From contig CM037880.1 in NCBI GenBank assembly GCA_021292165.1, forward strand, positions 207,974,255-208,038,254: a stretch of DNA of 64,000 nucleotides. Direction: 5' to 3'. The position numbers were made by a program, and so were the translations under genes. Under the pieces are notes generated by a model. It had not been told where the DNA came from and did not search any database. It was given only the letters and a program-made list of their open reading frames with translations. The DNA comes from Shinisaurus crocodilurus. Lineage: Eukaryota; Chordata; Lepidosauria; Squamata; Shinisauridae. The stretch's first letter is position 1. The number at the start of each line of letters is the position of its first letter. This document shows positions 1-9,475 of this stretch, piece after piece.

Positions 1-5
1 TACTA

Positions 6-1706
6 ATGTCGGCGATGACTGGGGCTCGAGATCGAGCTACGGGACCGATTGCCCCCCAGTCTCCTCCGATCTCGACGACGTCTCCTCGAGATCGAGAATC
101 GGGTTCGAAAACCCCAATAAAGCAACCGCCGACTATAACCACCTCCCTGTCGGAGGGAGAAATTGTGGCCTCGCCATCGATGGAACGACCCCGTTCGGGC
201 TCGAGGGGTCCTCCACCACGTCTCTCGCCTCCAGCAGCATATGCTAGGGAAGAGCGGAGGGCGCACGGTCCATCACATTCTCCTCGGTACCGAAGCCGCG
301 ATTCGCCCTCGAGAGATTCTGCCTCCCGATCCGTCTACTCCCGCCGCCATGATGACAGATCGTGGTCGGGCTCATATTATTCGGACTCGAGATCTAGGAG
401 CTACAGATCCCGATCCCGAGGCTCACCTGACCGGAGAAGGCGCGATTATTACTACCGGCACCGACGCTCCCCGCCTCGAGAGCGCAGGCATAGGTCTAGA
501 TCTCCTACGCCAAGGCAGAGTACGACCGCACCCCGAGCGCCCGTCGAGGCCGTAGTCCAACCGACCGCCTCGACCTCGACTGCCCAGACGATTCTCGCCC
601 CTGTCATCGCGACTCGTTCGTCGTCGGGATCGGCGTACGTATCGGACTCGGACTCAGTGGCCTCCTCCTCCCATTCCACCTCGCCAGATGCACGAGTGGA
701 ATCCAAGGAGGCGATCTCCCCTTCGGAGGACATGGGCAGCTTCGCCGAGCATGTCAGCCGGATGGTGACAGCTCTAGGAGTGGAGGCGAAAACCGCGAAA
801 GGAAAAGCAAAGGACGACATCTACGCGGTCCTGAAGTCTACTCAGTCCAACCACCTGCTCCTTCCCTTCCTGCCAACACTGCTGGAGACGGTGCAGGAGA
901 CCTGGAAAACTCCGGCCTCTACAAAACCAACAGCTAAGAGGCTGGAGTCAATGTACAAAATCCAGGAAGAAGGAGCTAAATTCCTGTTTTCCCATCCGAC
1001 CCCGAACTCGCTCATAGTTAAGTCAGCGCAGTCTCGTGGGGGAAGACAGCATACGACGCCGGCAGACAAAGAGGGTAAGACATTAGATTCTTACGGCCAT
1101 AGGATCTATTCCTCGTCTTCCCTCGGACTGAAGGTATCTAACTATGAGGCGCTGCTAGCTAGATACCAGATGTTCATCACGGAGAAGCTGGGAGACCTCT
1201 GTGATTATCTGCCGGACGACAAAAGAGACCTGGCGGCGCAATACATCAAGGAGGCAACCAGTATCGGTGCCCTTCAGATGAACACGGCCCGCCACCAGGT
1301 CGATAGCCACGCTAGGTCGATGATCGGATCCGTGGCTCTGAGGAGACATGCCTGGCTTCGCTCTACCAATCTGACTCCCGATGATAGAGCGAAGATACAA
1401 GACCTGCCATTTGACGGAGAAGGGTTGTTCAACGCCACCACGGATGACTCCCTCGACTCCGCTCAAAAGGCTCTAGCGACGGCCAAGAAGATGGGACTTG
1501 TCCGCCAGCCCCCATCTCAACAATTCAGGCCAAGACGATGGTCCCGATTCCCATACCCCTCCTCACAATATCAACCAGCTGGACAATATCGGGGTGGGAA
1601 TCGCCGGCCTCAAGCCCCACAGCCGCAGGCTCCACAACGCTCGTACCCTCAACAGCGCTCGAGGGGCTCGCGGAGGGGGGGCGACTTCTCTCGACGGCGC
1701 CTTTGA
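6..1706 (+). CDS. DIRS ORF1, gag-like nucleic-acid-binding protein
   Basis: A 566-residue frame opens with ATG at position 6, but no stop is visible upstream inside the window, so the true start may lie further 5'. Residues of roughly 60-160 are very rich in Ser-Arg dipeptides, resembling the RS domains of splicing factors. The middle (about 240-480) is a more ordinary mixed helical region, and the C-terminus is Gln/Arg/Gly-rich and ends in basic residues. Position before the RT ORF and composition fit the gag-like ORF1 of DIRS elements, presumed to package the RNA. No zinc knuckle was seen. The 3' end overlaps the RT frame, which is normal for this family. Confidence 0.75.
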   Translation: MSAMTGARDRATGPIAPQSPPISTTSPRDRESGSKTPIKQPPTITTSLSEGEIVASPSMERPRSGSRGPPPRLSPPAAYAREERRAHGPSHSPRYRSRDSPSRDSASRSVYSRRHDDRSWSGSYYSDSRSRSYRSRSRGSPDRRRRDYYYRHRRSPPRERRHRSRSPTPRQSTTAPRAPVEAVVQPTASTSTAQTILAPVIATRSSSGSAYVSDSDSVASSSHSTSPDARVESKEAISPSEDMGSFAEHVSRMVTALGVEAKTAKGKAKDDIYAVLKSTQSNHLLLPFLPTLLETVQETWKTPASTKPTAKRLESMYKIQEEGAKFLFSHPTPNSLIVKSAQSRGGRQHTTPADKEGKTLDSYGHRIYSSSSLGLKVSNYEALLARYQMFITEKLGDLCDYLPDDKRDLAAQYIKEATSIGALQMNTARHQVDSHARSMIGSVALRRHAWLRSTNLTPDDRAKIQDLPFDGEGLFNATTDDSLDSAQKALATAKKMGLVRQPPSQQFRPRRWSRFPYPSSQYQPAGQYRGGNRRPQAPQPQAPQRSYPQQRSRGSRRGGDFSRRRL

Positions 1707-3660
1707 CTCCGTCACCGGCCCGACCGACTTGTCTCCTCCAGTCCAGCCTGCTCTCGACACCAGCAGACAGATTACCTCGTCTCCACCACCTCAGGCACCT
1801 CTCTTCGGCTCCCGGCTCCACCAACACCTCCGGTCCTGGAGGACCATCACGACGGATCGATGGGTGTTGAGCATAGTAGAACACGGCTACAGGATCGAGT
1901 TCGGAGTCCTCCCTCCTTTTCTCGGGATCAAGACCACCCGTCCAACTCGAGTGCTCTTAGAAGAGATGTCAAACCTCCTGCAAAAAGGAGCAATACGACC
2001 GGTTCCCGCAGAAAACTTGGAGGACGGCCTGTACTCCAGGTACTTCATCGTGAAGAAAAAAGGAGGAGGACTCAGACCGATCCTGGACCTTCGCACAGTA
2101 AATCTCTTTATCCCACCAAAGAGATTTCGTATGGTCACACTCCAATCGCTTCTTCCACTACTCCGAAGGAACGATTGGTTTGCATCCATGGACCTCAAGG
2201 ATGCGTACTTCCACATCGCCATCCACGAGGACACCCAAAAATACCTTCGGTTCCGAGTGGGAGACGACACCTTCCAGTTCGTGGTTCTTTCATTCGGACT
2301 TTCCACCGCGCCGAGGGTATTCACGAAGTGTATGGCTGTGGTTTGTGCGAGTCTTCGGGCGAGAGGCATCACCGTCTTCCCGTACCTGGACGACTGGTTA
2401 CTAGTGGCTCAATCAAAATGGGAGCTCCAGCACGCACTGGAAGAGACCCTGTACCTCCTAGAGGACCTGGGACTCTGCCTGAACGTGGAGAAATCAGTCC
2501 TTCAACCAGTAAGGGAGATACAGTACATCGGCGCGAAGCTAAATGCCTTCGAAGGTCGGGCTTATCTACCAAGCGACAGAGTGCGCCAAGTAAAGACACT
2601 CGCAAAAAGAATTTCGAAGCAGCCAATATGCTCCGCTCGTACGATTCAACGCTTACTAGGACATATGGCCTCAACAATTGCGGTCGTACGATATGCGAGA
2701 CTTCGCATGCGACCTCTTCAGACATGGTTCATCAAGGAGTTCAAACCAGAGAAAGACAAACCATCCGTCCGACTATTTCTTCCTCGAGCCGTAAGAGAGT
2801 CCTTGAGGTGGTGGCAACAGGAGTCGAATCTGAACGCGGGCATACCGTTCCAGTCTCCGACACCGAACCGCATATTGACAACGGACGCATCGTTGCTGGG
2901 ATGGGGGGCCCACTCAGGCGATCACGTCGTGCAAGGCACATGGACGTCAACACAAGCCGCCAAACACATCAACTGGCTAGAACTGATGGCCGTTTGGAAA
3001 GCACTACAAGCCCTAGAGCAATATCTCTCGAACTGCCACATCCAAGTCGTGACCGACAACACTACGGTGGTCGCGTACATAAACAAACAGGGCGGCACGA
3101 GATCGACGCGCCTCACAAGACTGACCATGCAGCTATACGAATGGGCTCTACTTCGAGGAATGTCCTTTGTAGCGATCCACATCGCAGGAAAGTCCAATGT
3201 ACTTGCAGACACTTTGAGTCCCGTGTCGATGCAATCGCACGAATGGACGCTGGACAGGAAAGTGACCAACTCATTGTTCCAACGCTGGGGTCATCCGAGG
3301 ATAGACCTATTCGCCACCAGCGAAAACACAAGATGCCCCATGTTCTGCAGCAGGGCAGCCTCGGACCCGAATTCGATCACCGATGCTTTCCTGATGACCT
3401 GGAGCGGCGACTTCTACTACCTATTCCCCCCAATCCCACTTCTTACACGTGTGATCGCCAAGATAGCTCGGGACGGAACCAATTGCATCCTAGTATGCCT
3501 GCAGTGGCCGCGTCAACCTTGGTTTGCACACCTGCTCAACCTCTCACAGGGAGATTATCTCCCATTACCACTACAAGACAATCTACTAACACAACACAAA
3601 GGCAAGGTGTTTCACCCCAACCTACGTTCTCTAAACCTAATGGCCTGGAGAATCAGATAG
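1498..3660 (+). CDS. DIRS ORF2, reverse transcriptase and RNase H
   Basis: This frame copies element RNA into DNA. The RT catalytic motif appears as YLDD near residue 296 (codons from 2383), preceded by fingers motifs including VKKKGGGLRPILDLR and MDLKDAYFHIAI. RNase H starts near residue 460 with TTDASLLGWGAH, whose first Asp is codon 2884, followed by the WLELMAVWKAL and VVTDNTTVVAYIN blocks. The last 100 residues contain IDLFATSENTRCPMF and match the region after RNase H in DIRS elements that has been described as methyltransferase-like; that part is only a family comparison. The first ATG lies inside ORF1 in another frame, so the real start could be internal or depend on frameshifting. 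No internal stops. Confidence 0.9.
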   Translation: MSASPHLNNSGQDDGPDSHTPPHNINQLDNIGVGIAGLKPHSRRLHNARTLNSARGARGGGATSLDGAFDSVTGPTDLSPPVQPALDTSRQITSSPPPQAPLFGSRLHQHLRSWRTITTDRWVLSIVEHGYRIEFGVLPPFLGIKTTRPTRVLLEEMSNLLQKGAIRPVPAENLEDGLYSRYFIVKKKGGGLRPILDLRTVNLFIPPKRFRMVTLQSLLPLLRRNDWFASMDLKDAYFHIAIHEDTQKYLRFRVGDDTFQFVVLSFGLSTAPRVFTKCMAVVCASLRARGITVFPYLDDWLLVAQSKWELQHALEETLYLLEDLGLCLNVEKSVLQPVREIQYIGAKLNAFEGRAYLPSDRVRQVKTLAKRISKQPICSARTIQRLLGHMASTIAVVRYARLRMRPLQTWFIKEFKPEKDKPSVRLFLPRAVRESLRWWQQESNLNAGIPFQSPTPNRILTTDASLLGWGAHSGDHVVQGTWTSTQAAKHINWLELMAVWKALQALEQYLSNCHIQVVTDNTTVVAYINKQGGTRSTRLTRLTMQLYEWALLRGMSFVAIHIAGKSNVLADTLSPVSMQSHEWTLDRKVTNSLFQRWGHPRIDLFATSENTRCPMFCSRAASDPNSITDAFLMTWSGDFYYLFPPIPLLTRVIAKIARDGTNCILVCLQWPRQPWFAHLLNLSQGDYLPLPLQDNLLTQHKGKVFHPNLRSLNLMAWRIR

Positions 3661-4688
3661 CAGCAGATACAGACCTATCGGACGCGGTGAAGGAGATCCT
3701 TTTAGCAGCAAGGAAGCCTTCCACAAGGCTCTCCTACGCCAGGAAATGGACTGCCTTTCTTAATTTCGTCTCACCTTTAGGCAAAGACCCAATGACTTGC
3801 TCGATCTCGACCGTTCTCGATTTCCTCCACTCGCTAATGACCCGTGGCCTGAAATTCTCATCAATCAAAGTCTATCTAGCAGCTCTGACAGCGCACAGAA
3901 CTGCCTCAACGGGGACGTCCTTATTTGTACATCCATTAATCAAGCAATTTTTAAAGGGGCTTAAAAATCTTCGACCTCCAGTCCGCAACATAGTCCCAGG
4001 TTGGGATTTACCCTTGGTCCTGAATGCTCTGACAAAGCCACCGTTCGAGCCCATGGCTAAAGCAGACCTGCGGCTGGTATCGTTCAAAACGCTATTCTTA
4101 ATAGCGATTACTTCGGCAAGAAGAGTGAGTGAACTGCACGCTCTCCGAGTGGACCCACCTTACACAACCTTCCACAAAGATAAAGTCGTCCTAAGACATG
4201 ACATAACTTTCTTACCGAAGATGGTGTCAGAATTTCACCTAGGACAGGACATTATTCTACCAACGTTCTTTCCGTCCCCATCGTCAACAATCGAGAGGTC
4301 GATGCACAGCCTCGACGTCCGACGGGCCCTACTATTCTACAAAGCCCGTACGGAATCGATAAGGAAGACCAATCAACTTTTTGTGTGCTACGGCCCCCCA
4401 AAATCGGGCCTCTCTGTATCCAAGCAAAGGCTATCCTCTTGGATAGTAGACACTATCGAACTTGCCTACCAATTAGCTGGACGTTCTCTACCAGGGTCCG
4501 TAATAGCTCATTCAACCAGGGCGCTATCGACCTCGACAGCCTTCGGAAAAGGCATTCCTTTACTGGACTTATGTAGGGCGGCGACCTGGTCTACCCCCTC
4601 TACTTTCATCCAGCATTACCGCCTCGATGTTCGAGCCAGAGAGCAGAACGCATTCGGCAGAGCGGTCCTGTCTTCGGTCACCATCTGA
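1860..4688 (+). CDS. DIRS ORF3, tyrosine recombinase (domain from about 3490)
   Basis: The recognisable protein occupies the last 400 residues. An N-terminal DNA-binding part starts near KPSTRLSYARKWTAFLNF. The catalytic domain shows the lambda-integrase set: Arg754/755 in SARRVSELHAL, His884 and Arg887 in AHSTRALS, Trp910 in AATWS, and the nucleophile Tyr920 in FIQHYRLD. This enzyme inserts the circular DNA intermediate without target duplication. The first 540 residues lie on top of the RT frame, shifted by one base, and are Arg/Ser/Thr-rich with no known domain. That part may be a shadow frame, so the translated start is uncertain. Confidence 0.85.
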   Translation: MGVEHSRTRLQDRVRSPPSFSRDQDHPSNSSALRRDVKPPAKRSNTTGSRRKLGGRPVLQVLHREEKRRRTQTDPGPSHSKSLYPTKEISYGHTPIASSTTPKERLVCIHGPQGCVLPHRHPRGHPKIPSVPSGRRHLPVRGSFIRTFHRAEGIHEVYGCGLCESSGERHHRLPVPGRLVTSGSIKMGAPARTGRDPVPPRGPGTLPERGEISPSTSKGDTVHRREAKCLRRSGLSTKRQSAPSKDTRKKNFEAANMLRSYDSTLTRTYGLNNCGRTICETSHATSSDMVHQGVQTRERQTIRPTISSSSRKRVLEVVATGVESERGHTVPVSDTEPHIDNGRIVAGMGGPLRRSRRARHMDVNTSRQTHQLARTDGRLESTTSPRAISLELPHPSRDRQHYGGRVHKQTGRHEIDAPHKTDHAAIRMGSTSRNVLCSDPHRRKVQCTCRHFESRVDAIARMDAGQESDQLIVPTLGSSEDRPIRHQRKHKMPHVLQQGSLGPEFDHRCFPDDLERRLLLPIPPNPTSYTCDRQDSSGRNQLHPSMPAVAASTLVCTPAQPLTGRLSPITTTRQSTNTTQRQGVSPQPTFSKPNGLENQIAADTDLSDAVKEILLAARKPSTRLSYARKWTAFLNFVSPLGKDPMTCSISTVLDFLHSLMTRGLKFSSIKVYLAALTAHRTASTGTSLFVHPLIKQFLKGLKNLRPPVRNIVPGWDLPLVLNALTKPPFEPMAKADLRLVSFKTLFLIAITSARRVSELHALRVDPPYTTFHKDKVVLRHDITFLPKMVSEFHLGQDIILPTFFPSPSSTIERSMHSLDVRRALLFYKARTESIRKTNQLFVCYGPPKSGLSVSKQRLSSWIVDTIELAYQLAGRSLPGSVIAHSTRALSTSTAFGKGIPLLDLCRAATWSTPSTFIQHYRLDVRAREQNAFGRAVLSSVTI

Positions 4689-4732
4689 CTACCGACACCG
4701 ACCCACCTCCGGTAAGTCAGCTTGCTAATCTA

Positions 4733-5201
4733 CCCATATGTGTGTGATGCACAGAGACCACGAAGAAGAAGGACAGGTTGCTTACCTGTAACTGTAGTTC
4801 TTCGAGTGGTCATCTGTGCATTCACACAACCCGCCCTCCTTCCCTGCTCGGTGTCTTCATCGAGTTCGATGGATACCAAAAGGGAATGGGTTGGGACACC
4901 GTTTTTAACTATCCTACTCGATATCGAAGTGTATGCCGAGTTCGTATTTTCTTTTTATGGTATCAAACGTTAGCAATGTTATCCTCGGTCCCGACGGTCG
5001 CAATAGGCGGTCTCAGGGAACTGAGGAGATGGGCGGGAGCCGCGCTAAGGGACACGCGCGGGGGGAGGGGCTCCCGCCCAATTCACCTCAGCTTTAGAAG
5101 TTTCCCGAACGATCTCAGCGCAGGCGCAGAGAACCCATATGTGTGTGAATGCACAGATGACCACTCGAAGAACTACAGTTACAGGTAAGCAACCTGTCCT
5201 T
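4733..5201 (+). repeat. DIRS internal complementary region and right terminal repeat
   Basis: A perfect 60-bp inverted repeat pairs 4769-4828 with 5142-5201. Just before the first arm, 4733-4770 is a direct, slightly diverged copy of the sequence at 5134-5175 (CCCATATGTGTGTG, then CACAGAGACCAC). The interval holds a GC-rich block (5020-5065, GGCGGGAGCC...GGCTCCCGCC) able to fold. This matches the DIRS pattern in which an internal region is complementary to the outer ends and serves circle formation. Confidence 0.8.
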
Positions 5202-5949
5202 GGCTTTAACTTCCTGGAGGAGTATTTATTATGGTCAGAAAATCATTCAAAGAACCTTTGCCAATCCCTTTTGGGGATCCTGTGGCAAAACAGGGGTTGC
5301 ATCATTAAGTACACATTTTGGAGGCATTATATGGAGAACTGGGAGTGGGTGTAAAATTCAAATGCAATACCTGGGAGTTTCAAAAATTCATAGTGACTTT
5401 TTAGAGCACATAGGTCTAACTGCAGTGACTCCCCACTTCAGATGCAACATTGGATTGGATGCAGAAATGAAAAGTCATTTGAGCTTCTGAAATCTCTGCT
5501 TCTTTTGAAGATCCAAATTGGTTTTAAATTTTTAAAAAGATTTTAAAATATTTTAAAGTTAGACTGCAAGATTAATTCCTATTAAATACAAATTGGCATC
5601 TAAAGGAAACCGATGGAATGTTGAGCTTGAATGTTGAGCCAACCTTACTATCTTTTCGGCGCCAGGTTAAGACTTCCCTCTATGCCAAGGCATTTAGTTA
5701 GGAGCTTAGAATAGCACGGGGGGGATTGTCACCTGTAGGCTCAGTTTTATTGGCTTTTGTATTGTTATTTTAAACTGTGTTTTTAAATTTGGTTTAAAAA
5801 CAAATAACCACAGGTTTGTTTTATAAACCAAAAGTGGAAGATTATTTGCTAAACACCCTCTCGGTATTTCTGGGCTGGATGCCAAATGTCTCAGGATCGC
5901 AAGTGTAAACAGCAAATATTGCCTTGGAAAAGAACCCATCCTAGTGACA
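5202..5949. other. Gene-free stretch between DIRS and L1
   Basis: Mostly AT-rich unique-looking sequence. A short block at 5650-5730 resembles a worn LINE or SINE tail, but it cannot be classified by eye. The flank at 5202 abuts the DIRS end without a visible target duplication, as expected for a recombinase-inserted element. Confidence 0.4.
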
Positions 5950-6078
5950 ACAGGGCCTCATAGCTGGATAGGATTCAATCCGAGGAGGAAATAAATTCTA
6001 ACGGTAAACGGGATCGCAAGTAAACGGGAGATTAAACGGGAGATTAAAGCAGATAAGCTCAGTCAGAGTGCGGAGTCA

Positions 6079-6969
6079 TTGCAACCAGGAAGTGCTAAGT
6101 TTAAACCGGATACACCATCTCAGCAGAAGGAGGGCACTACTGTTGCCATGGTGGAATCAAAAAACAAACAAGCAGGAGAAATGGCAACAAGCGAAGTGTT
6201 GGTTCAGTTCAGCCAAATGTTGAAAGAAAACAATGAAGCAATTTCAAAGGAGATGAATGAACAGATGAGAGCAAATAAAAAACAGATAGTAGCAGAAGTG
6301 GCTGCTGAGTTACAAAAGTCAATGGCTGAAATTAAAGCAGAAATAAAGACTGTAAATCTGAAAATGGCTGAGATGGAAAAAGGGATAACAGCAAATAAAC
6401 TTGAATTACAAGCACACAATATCAGGTTCGATCAGATTGAGCTAAAAATGATTGATCTGCAAGATCAAGAACGTAGATCTAATATACGTTTACGTGGTCT
6501 CCCAGAACAGAGTGGCGAAACTCCAAAAAAGCTGAAAGATAGAGTGATTGAATGGCTGCAGGTCCTAGTTCCAGACATTAAATGGGAGCAAGGGGACATC
6601 GAAAGGATCCACAGAGTTACTTTTAAAAGAGGAGGAATGAGTCCCAGAGACATTATCTTACGACTTACATACTACAACAAGAAGGAGAGTCTCATGAAAG
6701 CGATCAGGCAAATCCCTGGCCAACTGATGTTTTTTTCAGCCCCAGTTCAAGTTTACAATGATTTGTGTGCCCAAACAACACATTGGCGTAGGAGTGTGAA
6801 ACCTTGTACAGCAGTTCTGATTAAAAATGGGATCTCCTACACCTGGGGTTATCCAGTATTTTTGAGATTTTTTTTTTAAAAGAAATCTCACAAGATAACA
6901 TCACTCGGGCAAGGTATGGAGTTGTTGAAACAACTGGGCTTACAAGGAGAAAATGGAGCAGCTGGATAA
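6079..6969 (+). pseudogene. L1 ORF1, RNA-binding chaperone, with an in-frame stop
   Basis: The first 266 residues are open. Residues 20-130 form a long Lys/Glu/Ala heptad coiled coil used for trimerisation. This is followed by ERRSNIRLRGLPEQ, the usual start of the L1 RRM-like domain, and by a C-terminal domain ending near SYTWGYPVFL. A TAA at 6877-6879 follows a T-run. The same frame then continues for 29 more codons to the natural-looking stop at 6967-6969. The stop removes the end of the C-terminal domain. The family packages L1 RNA in the cytoplasmic RNP. Confidence 0.85.
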
Positions 6970-7027
6970 GAAATGCCAGGGTCAGTTGGAAATACAGGTA
7001 TACAAGATTTTTCGGCGCAGATGGAGG

Positions 7028-7056
7028 ATTATTATTATTATTATTATTATTATTAT
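7028..7056. repeat. (ATT)n microsatellite in L1 inter-ORF region
   Basis: About nine ATT units, followed by T-rich and then AAAT-rich low-complexity sequence to about 7120. Confidence 0.9.
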
Positions 7057-7376
7057 TTTTCTTTTGCTTTCTTTAACTTTAAAATAAAATAAATAAATAA
7101 AAATAAATAAATAAATAAAAAGTAAGGAATAAAAAGGGGGGGAAATAAGGGGGGATATAGTTTAGAGACCAGAATGAATATTATGGTTGGTGTCCGTGGG
7201 TGGGAGTCTCAGCCTCCCCCCCCTCTAAAGGTTCCAAAAGCCATGGGCGGGGTGATTATCCCCGGGGTAAGAGGGGAGGAAATATAATTAAATGTTTGGG
7301 TGGGGGGTGGAGGGATTTGGGGTTATATATGTTTATGCACAGGGACCAAGGTTTTCTGAGCAACAATATAATAAGA

Positions 7377-8088
7377 TGGACCCAAAGTTAAGAGTTTCAA
7401 CATTGAATGTCAAAGGTCTGGGATCTATTCTGAAAAGAAGACGGATTGAAGCACTTCTAAATAAAGATAAGGCGGACATAATATTTCTACAAGAAACACA
7501 TCAATCAAAAGAGGAGTAAATGAACTTAAACTACAATGGTCTATGATATATGAGAAAGCATATGGATCCACCAAGTCAAGAGGTGTTGCAATTATTATTT
7601 CTAAAAAATGTGGTTTTATTGTGAGTAAGGTTAAAAAGGATACTAGGGGGAGATATATAATGGTATATGGGGCATTAGGGGGGGAAGAATATATATTAGT
7701 TAATGTATATGCCCCAAATGTAAATCAAGCAGAATTTTACCAAGAAGTATTAAAGGAAATGGGTTCAAAACAAAACGAGTTAGTTATTATAGCTGGTGAT
7801 TTCAACATGGTGATGGACAAAAAGATAGATAGATCTAATCCCACGGTAGAAGAGAGGAAAAATAATATAACGGCATTAAATACAGTAATTAACTAAGAGG
7901 GAATGGTAGATGTATGGAGGAGTGTAAAAGGAGATGAAAGAAGCTATACATATTATTCACCTGTCACAAAGAATTTTTCTAGAATTGATTATATATTTGT
8001 TTCTAAAAATCTGATTTCAAGAGTAATGAATAGAGGCAATCGGTATTATAAAAGTATCGGATCATGCAATACATAATATGGATGTTAA
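7377..8088 (+). pseudogene. L1 ORF2 part 1, AP-type endonuclease, broken
   Basis: The start at 7377 (MDPKLRVSTLNVKGLG) fits the first beta strand of the L1 endonuclease that nicks target DNA. QETH with the catalytic Glu precedes a stop and frameshift near 7517. The next frame shows RGVAIIIS, VNVYAPN and AGDFNMV (Asp and Asn of the active site). A TAA at 7894-7896 interrupts it, SRIDYIF follows, and the final SDH motif near 8056 needs another frameshift. Every expected endonuclease motif is present, but in at least three pieces. Confidence 0.85.
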
Positions 8089-9475
8089 GATAAATAAGGA
8101 TTATAAAGAAGCTAAAAGATGGAGGTTGAGCGGTAATATTTTCCAGTACAAACATATAAGAGACAAGATAGAGAAGGAATTAAGAGAGATTTGGGAGATT
8201 AATGATACAGGAGTTTGTAGCGACACAGTAGTTTGGGACACAATGAAAGCTGTTATGAGGGGCATTAGTATAAGAGAAGGATGTATATTAAGGAAACAAC
8301 AGGAGGCATTTAATAAAAAGCTGGAAGAGGAGATAAGAGAGTTAGAAGCTAATTTTTTAAAGGAAAGGGGAAAGCAGATTTATGCAGAACTACAAGCTAA
8401 GAGGAAAGAGTTAGAAAATAAAGATATTGAAAGGACACAGAGAAATTTGATTTATATGGAAAGAGTTTACTTTGAAAATAGTAACAAGAATTCTAAAATG
8501 TTAGCTAGATCCACACACAAAAAATGGGGGGAAAATATAGTTGGAATAATAAAGGATAAAAAAGGGAAAGGACATAATTTGATGAAGGAAAAATTTAAAA
8601 ATTTTCAAGAATTTTATTCAGAATTATATAAAGCAGGAATAGGTGAGGAAGATAGGATTAAAGAATATATTGAAAAACTTATGAAAATGAGAATACAAGA
8701 AGAAGATAGAGAGACGATGGAGCAACCATTCTCAGATTTGGAGATAGATTTTGCTATAAATAAATTAAAAGAGGGCAAGACCCCAGGAGTAGATGGATTA
8801 GGGGCAGAATATTATAAGGTTTTTAAACATATGTTAATTCCAAGGTTGAAGTTATTATATAATAATATAATGGAAGGGGGAGAAATTCCCCCCTCATGGA
8901 AACAATCTATGATTATAGTAATTCCAAAACCAGGAAAGGATTTAACAGAACCAGATTCATATAGACCCATTTCGTTAATAAATCAAGACGCAAAATTATT
9001 TACTGCAATACTAGCAAGACGAATGAATAGGTTTATGAGTAAATATGTAGGGGTGGACCAATGCGGATTTATTGCAGGTCGACAAATGGCCGACTTAACT
9101 AGAAGAGTATTAAATATAATATATAGTATAAAGAAAAATAATGTTAAAGCGGGTGTATTAGCATTAGATATTTTCAAGGCTTTTGATTGCGTGGAATGGC
9201 CTACGTTAAAAATGATAATAAAAATATGGGGTTTGGAACAAGATTTAAAAGAGTAATTAATCAATTATATGCCCATAATATTACAAATATAGTGGTAAAT
9301 GATGGTATTACAGAACAAATTTCCTTAGACCAAGAAACTAGACAAGGATGTCCCCTTTCCCCTATTTTGTTTGCATTAGTGATGGAAATACTAGCAAATG
9401 TAGTAAGAGAAGATAGAAATATTTATAGGGATGGGGGTTGGAGATCAAATTAAAATAAATCTATTTGCAGATGAT
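8078..9475 (+). pseudogene. L1 ORF2 part 2, reverse transcriptase core, frameshifted
   Basis: The segment opens with the linker after the endonuclease and then shows RT motifs in order: KTPGVDGLGAEYY, IVIPKPGKDLTEPDSYRPIS, CGFIAGRQM and LDIFKAFDCVEW (catalytic Asp). The frame ends at a stop at 9254-9256 and continues shifted as QETRQGCPLSPILFALVME. A further shift near 9430 leads into the FADD catalytic motif at 9464-9475. The motif set is complete, so the copy decayed after insertion. Confidence 0.88.

Larger units (their letters stand above)
1..5201 (+). mobile_element. DIRS-type tyrosine-recombinase retrotransposon, left end cut off
   Basis: The order gag-like ORF, reverse transcriptase/RNase H ORF, tyrosine recombinase ORF, internal complementary region and terminal inverted repeat is diagnostic of DIRS retrotransposons, which integrate through a circular intermediate with a recombinase instead of a DDE integrase. 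All three reading frames are open across 4.7 kb, and the 3' end carries a perfect 60-bp inverted repeat (4769-4828 against 5142-5201). The left terminal repeat is outside the window. The open frames suggest a young copy. A separate terminal fragment of the same family lies at 50405-50592. Confidence 0.9.

Noticed and set aside
1860..3480. First 540 codons of the recombinase frame as a separate protein
   Set aside because: The segment overlaps the well-supported RT/RNase H frame and has no recognisable domain, so it is kept only as a possible extension.
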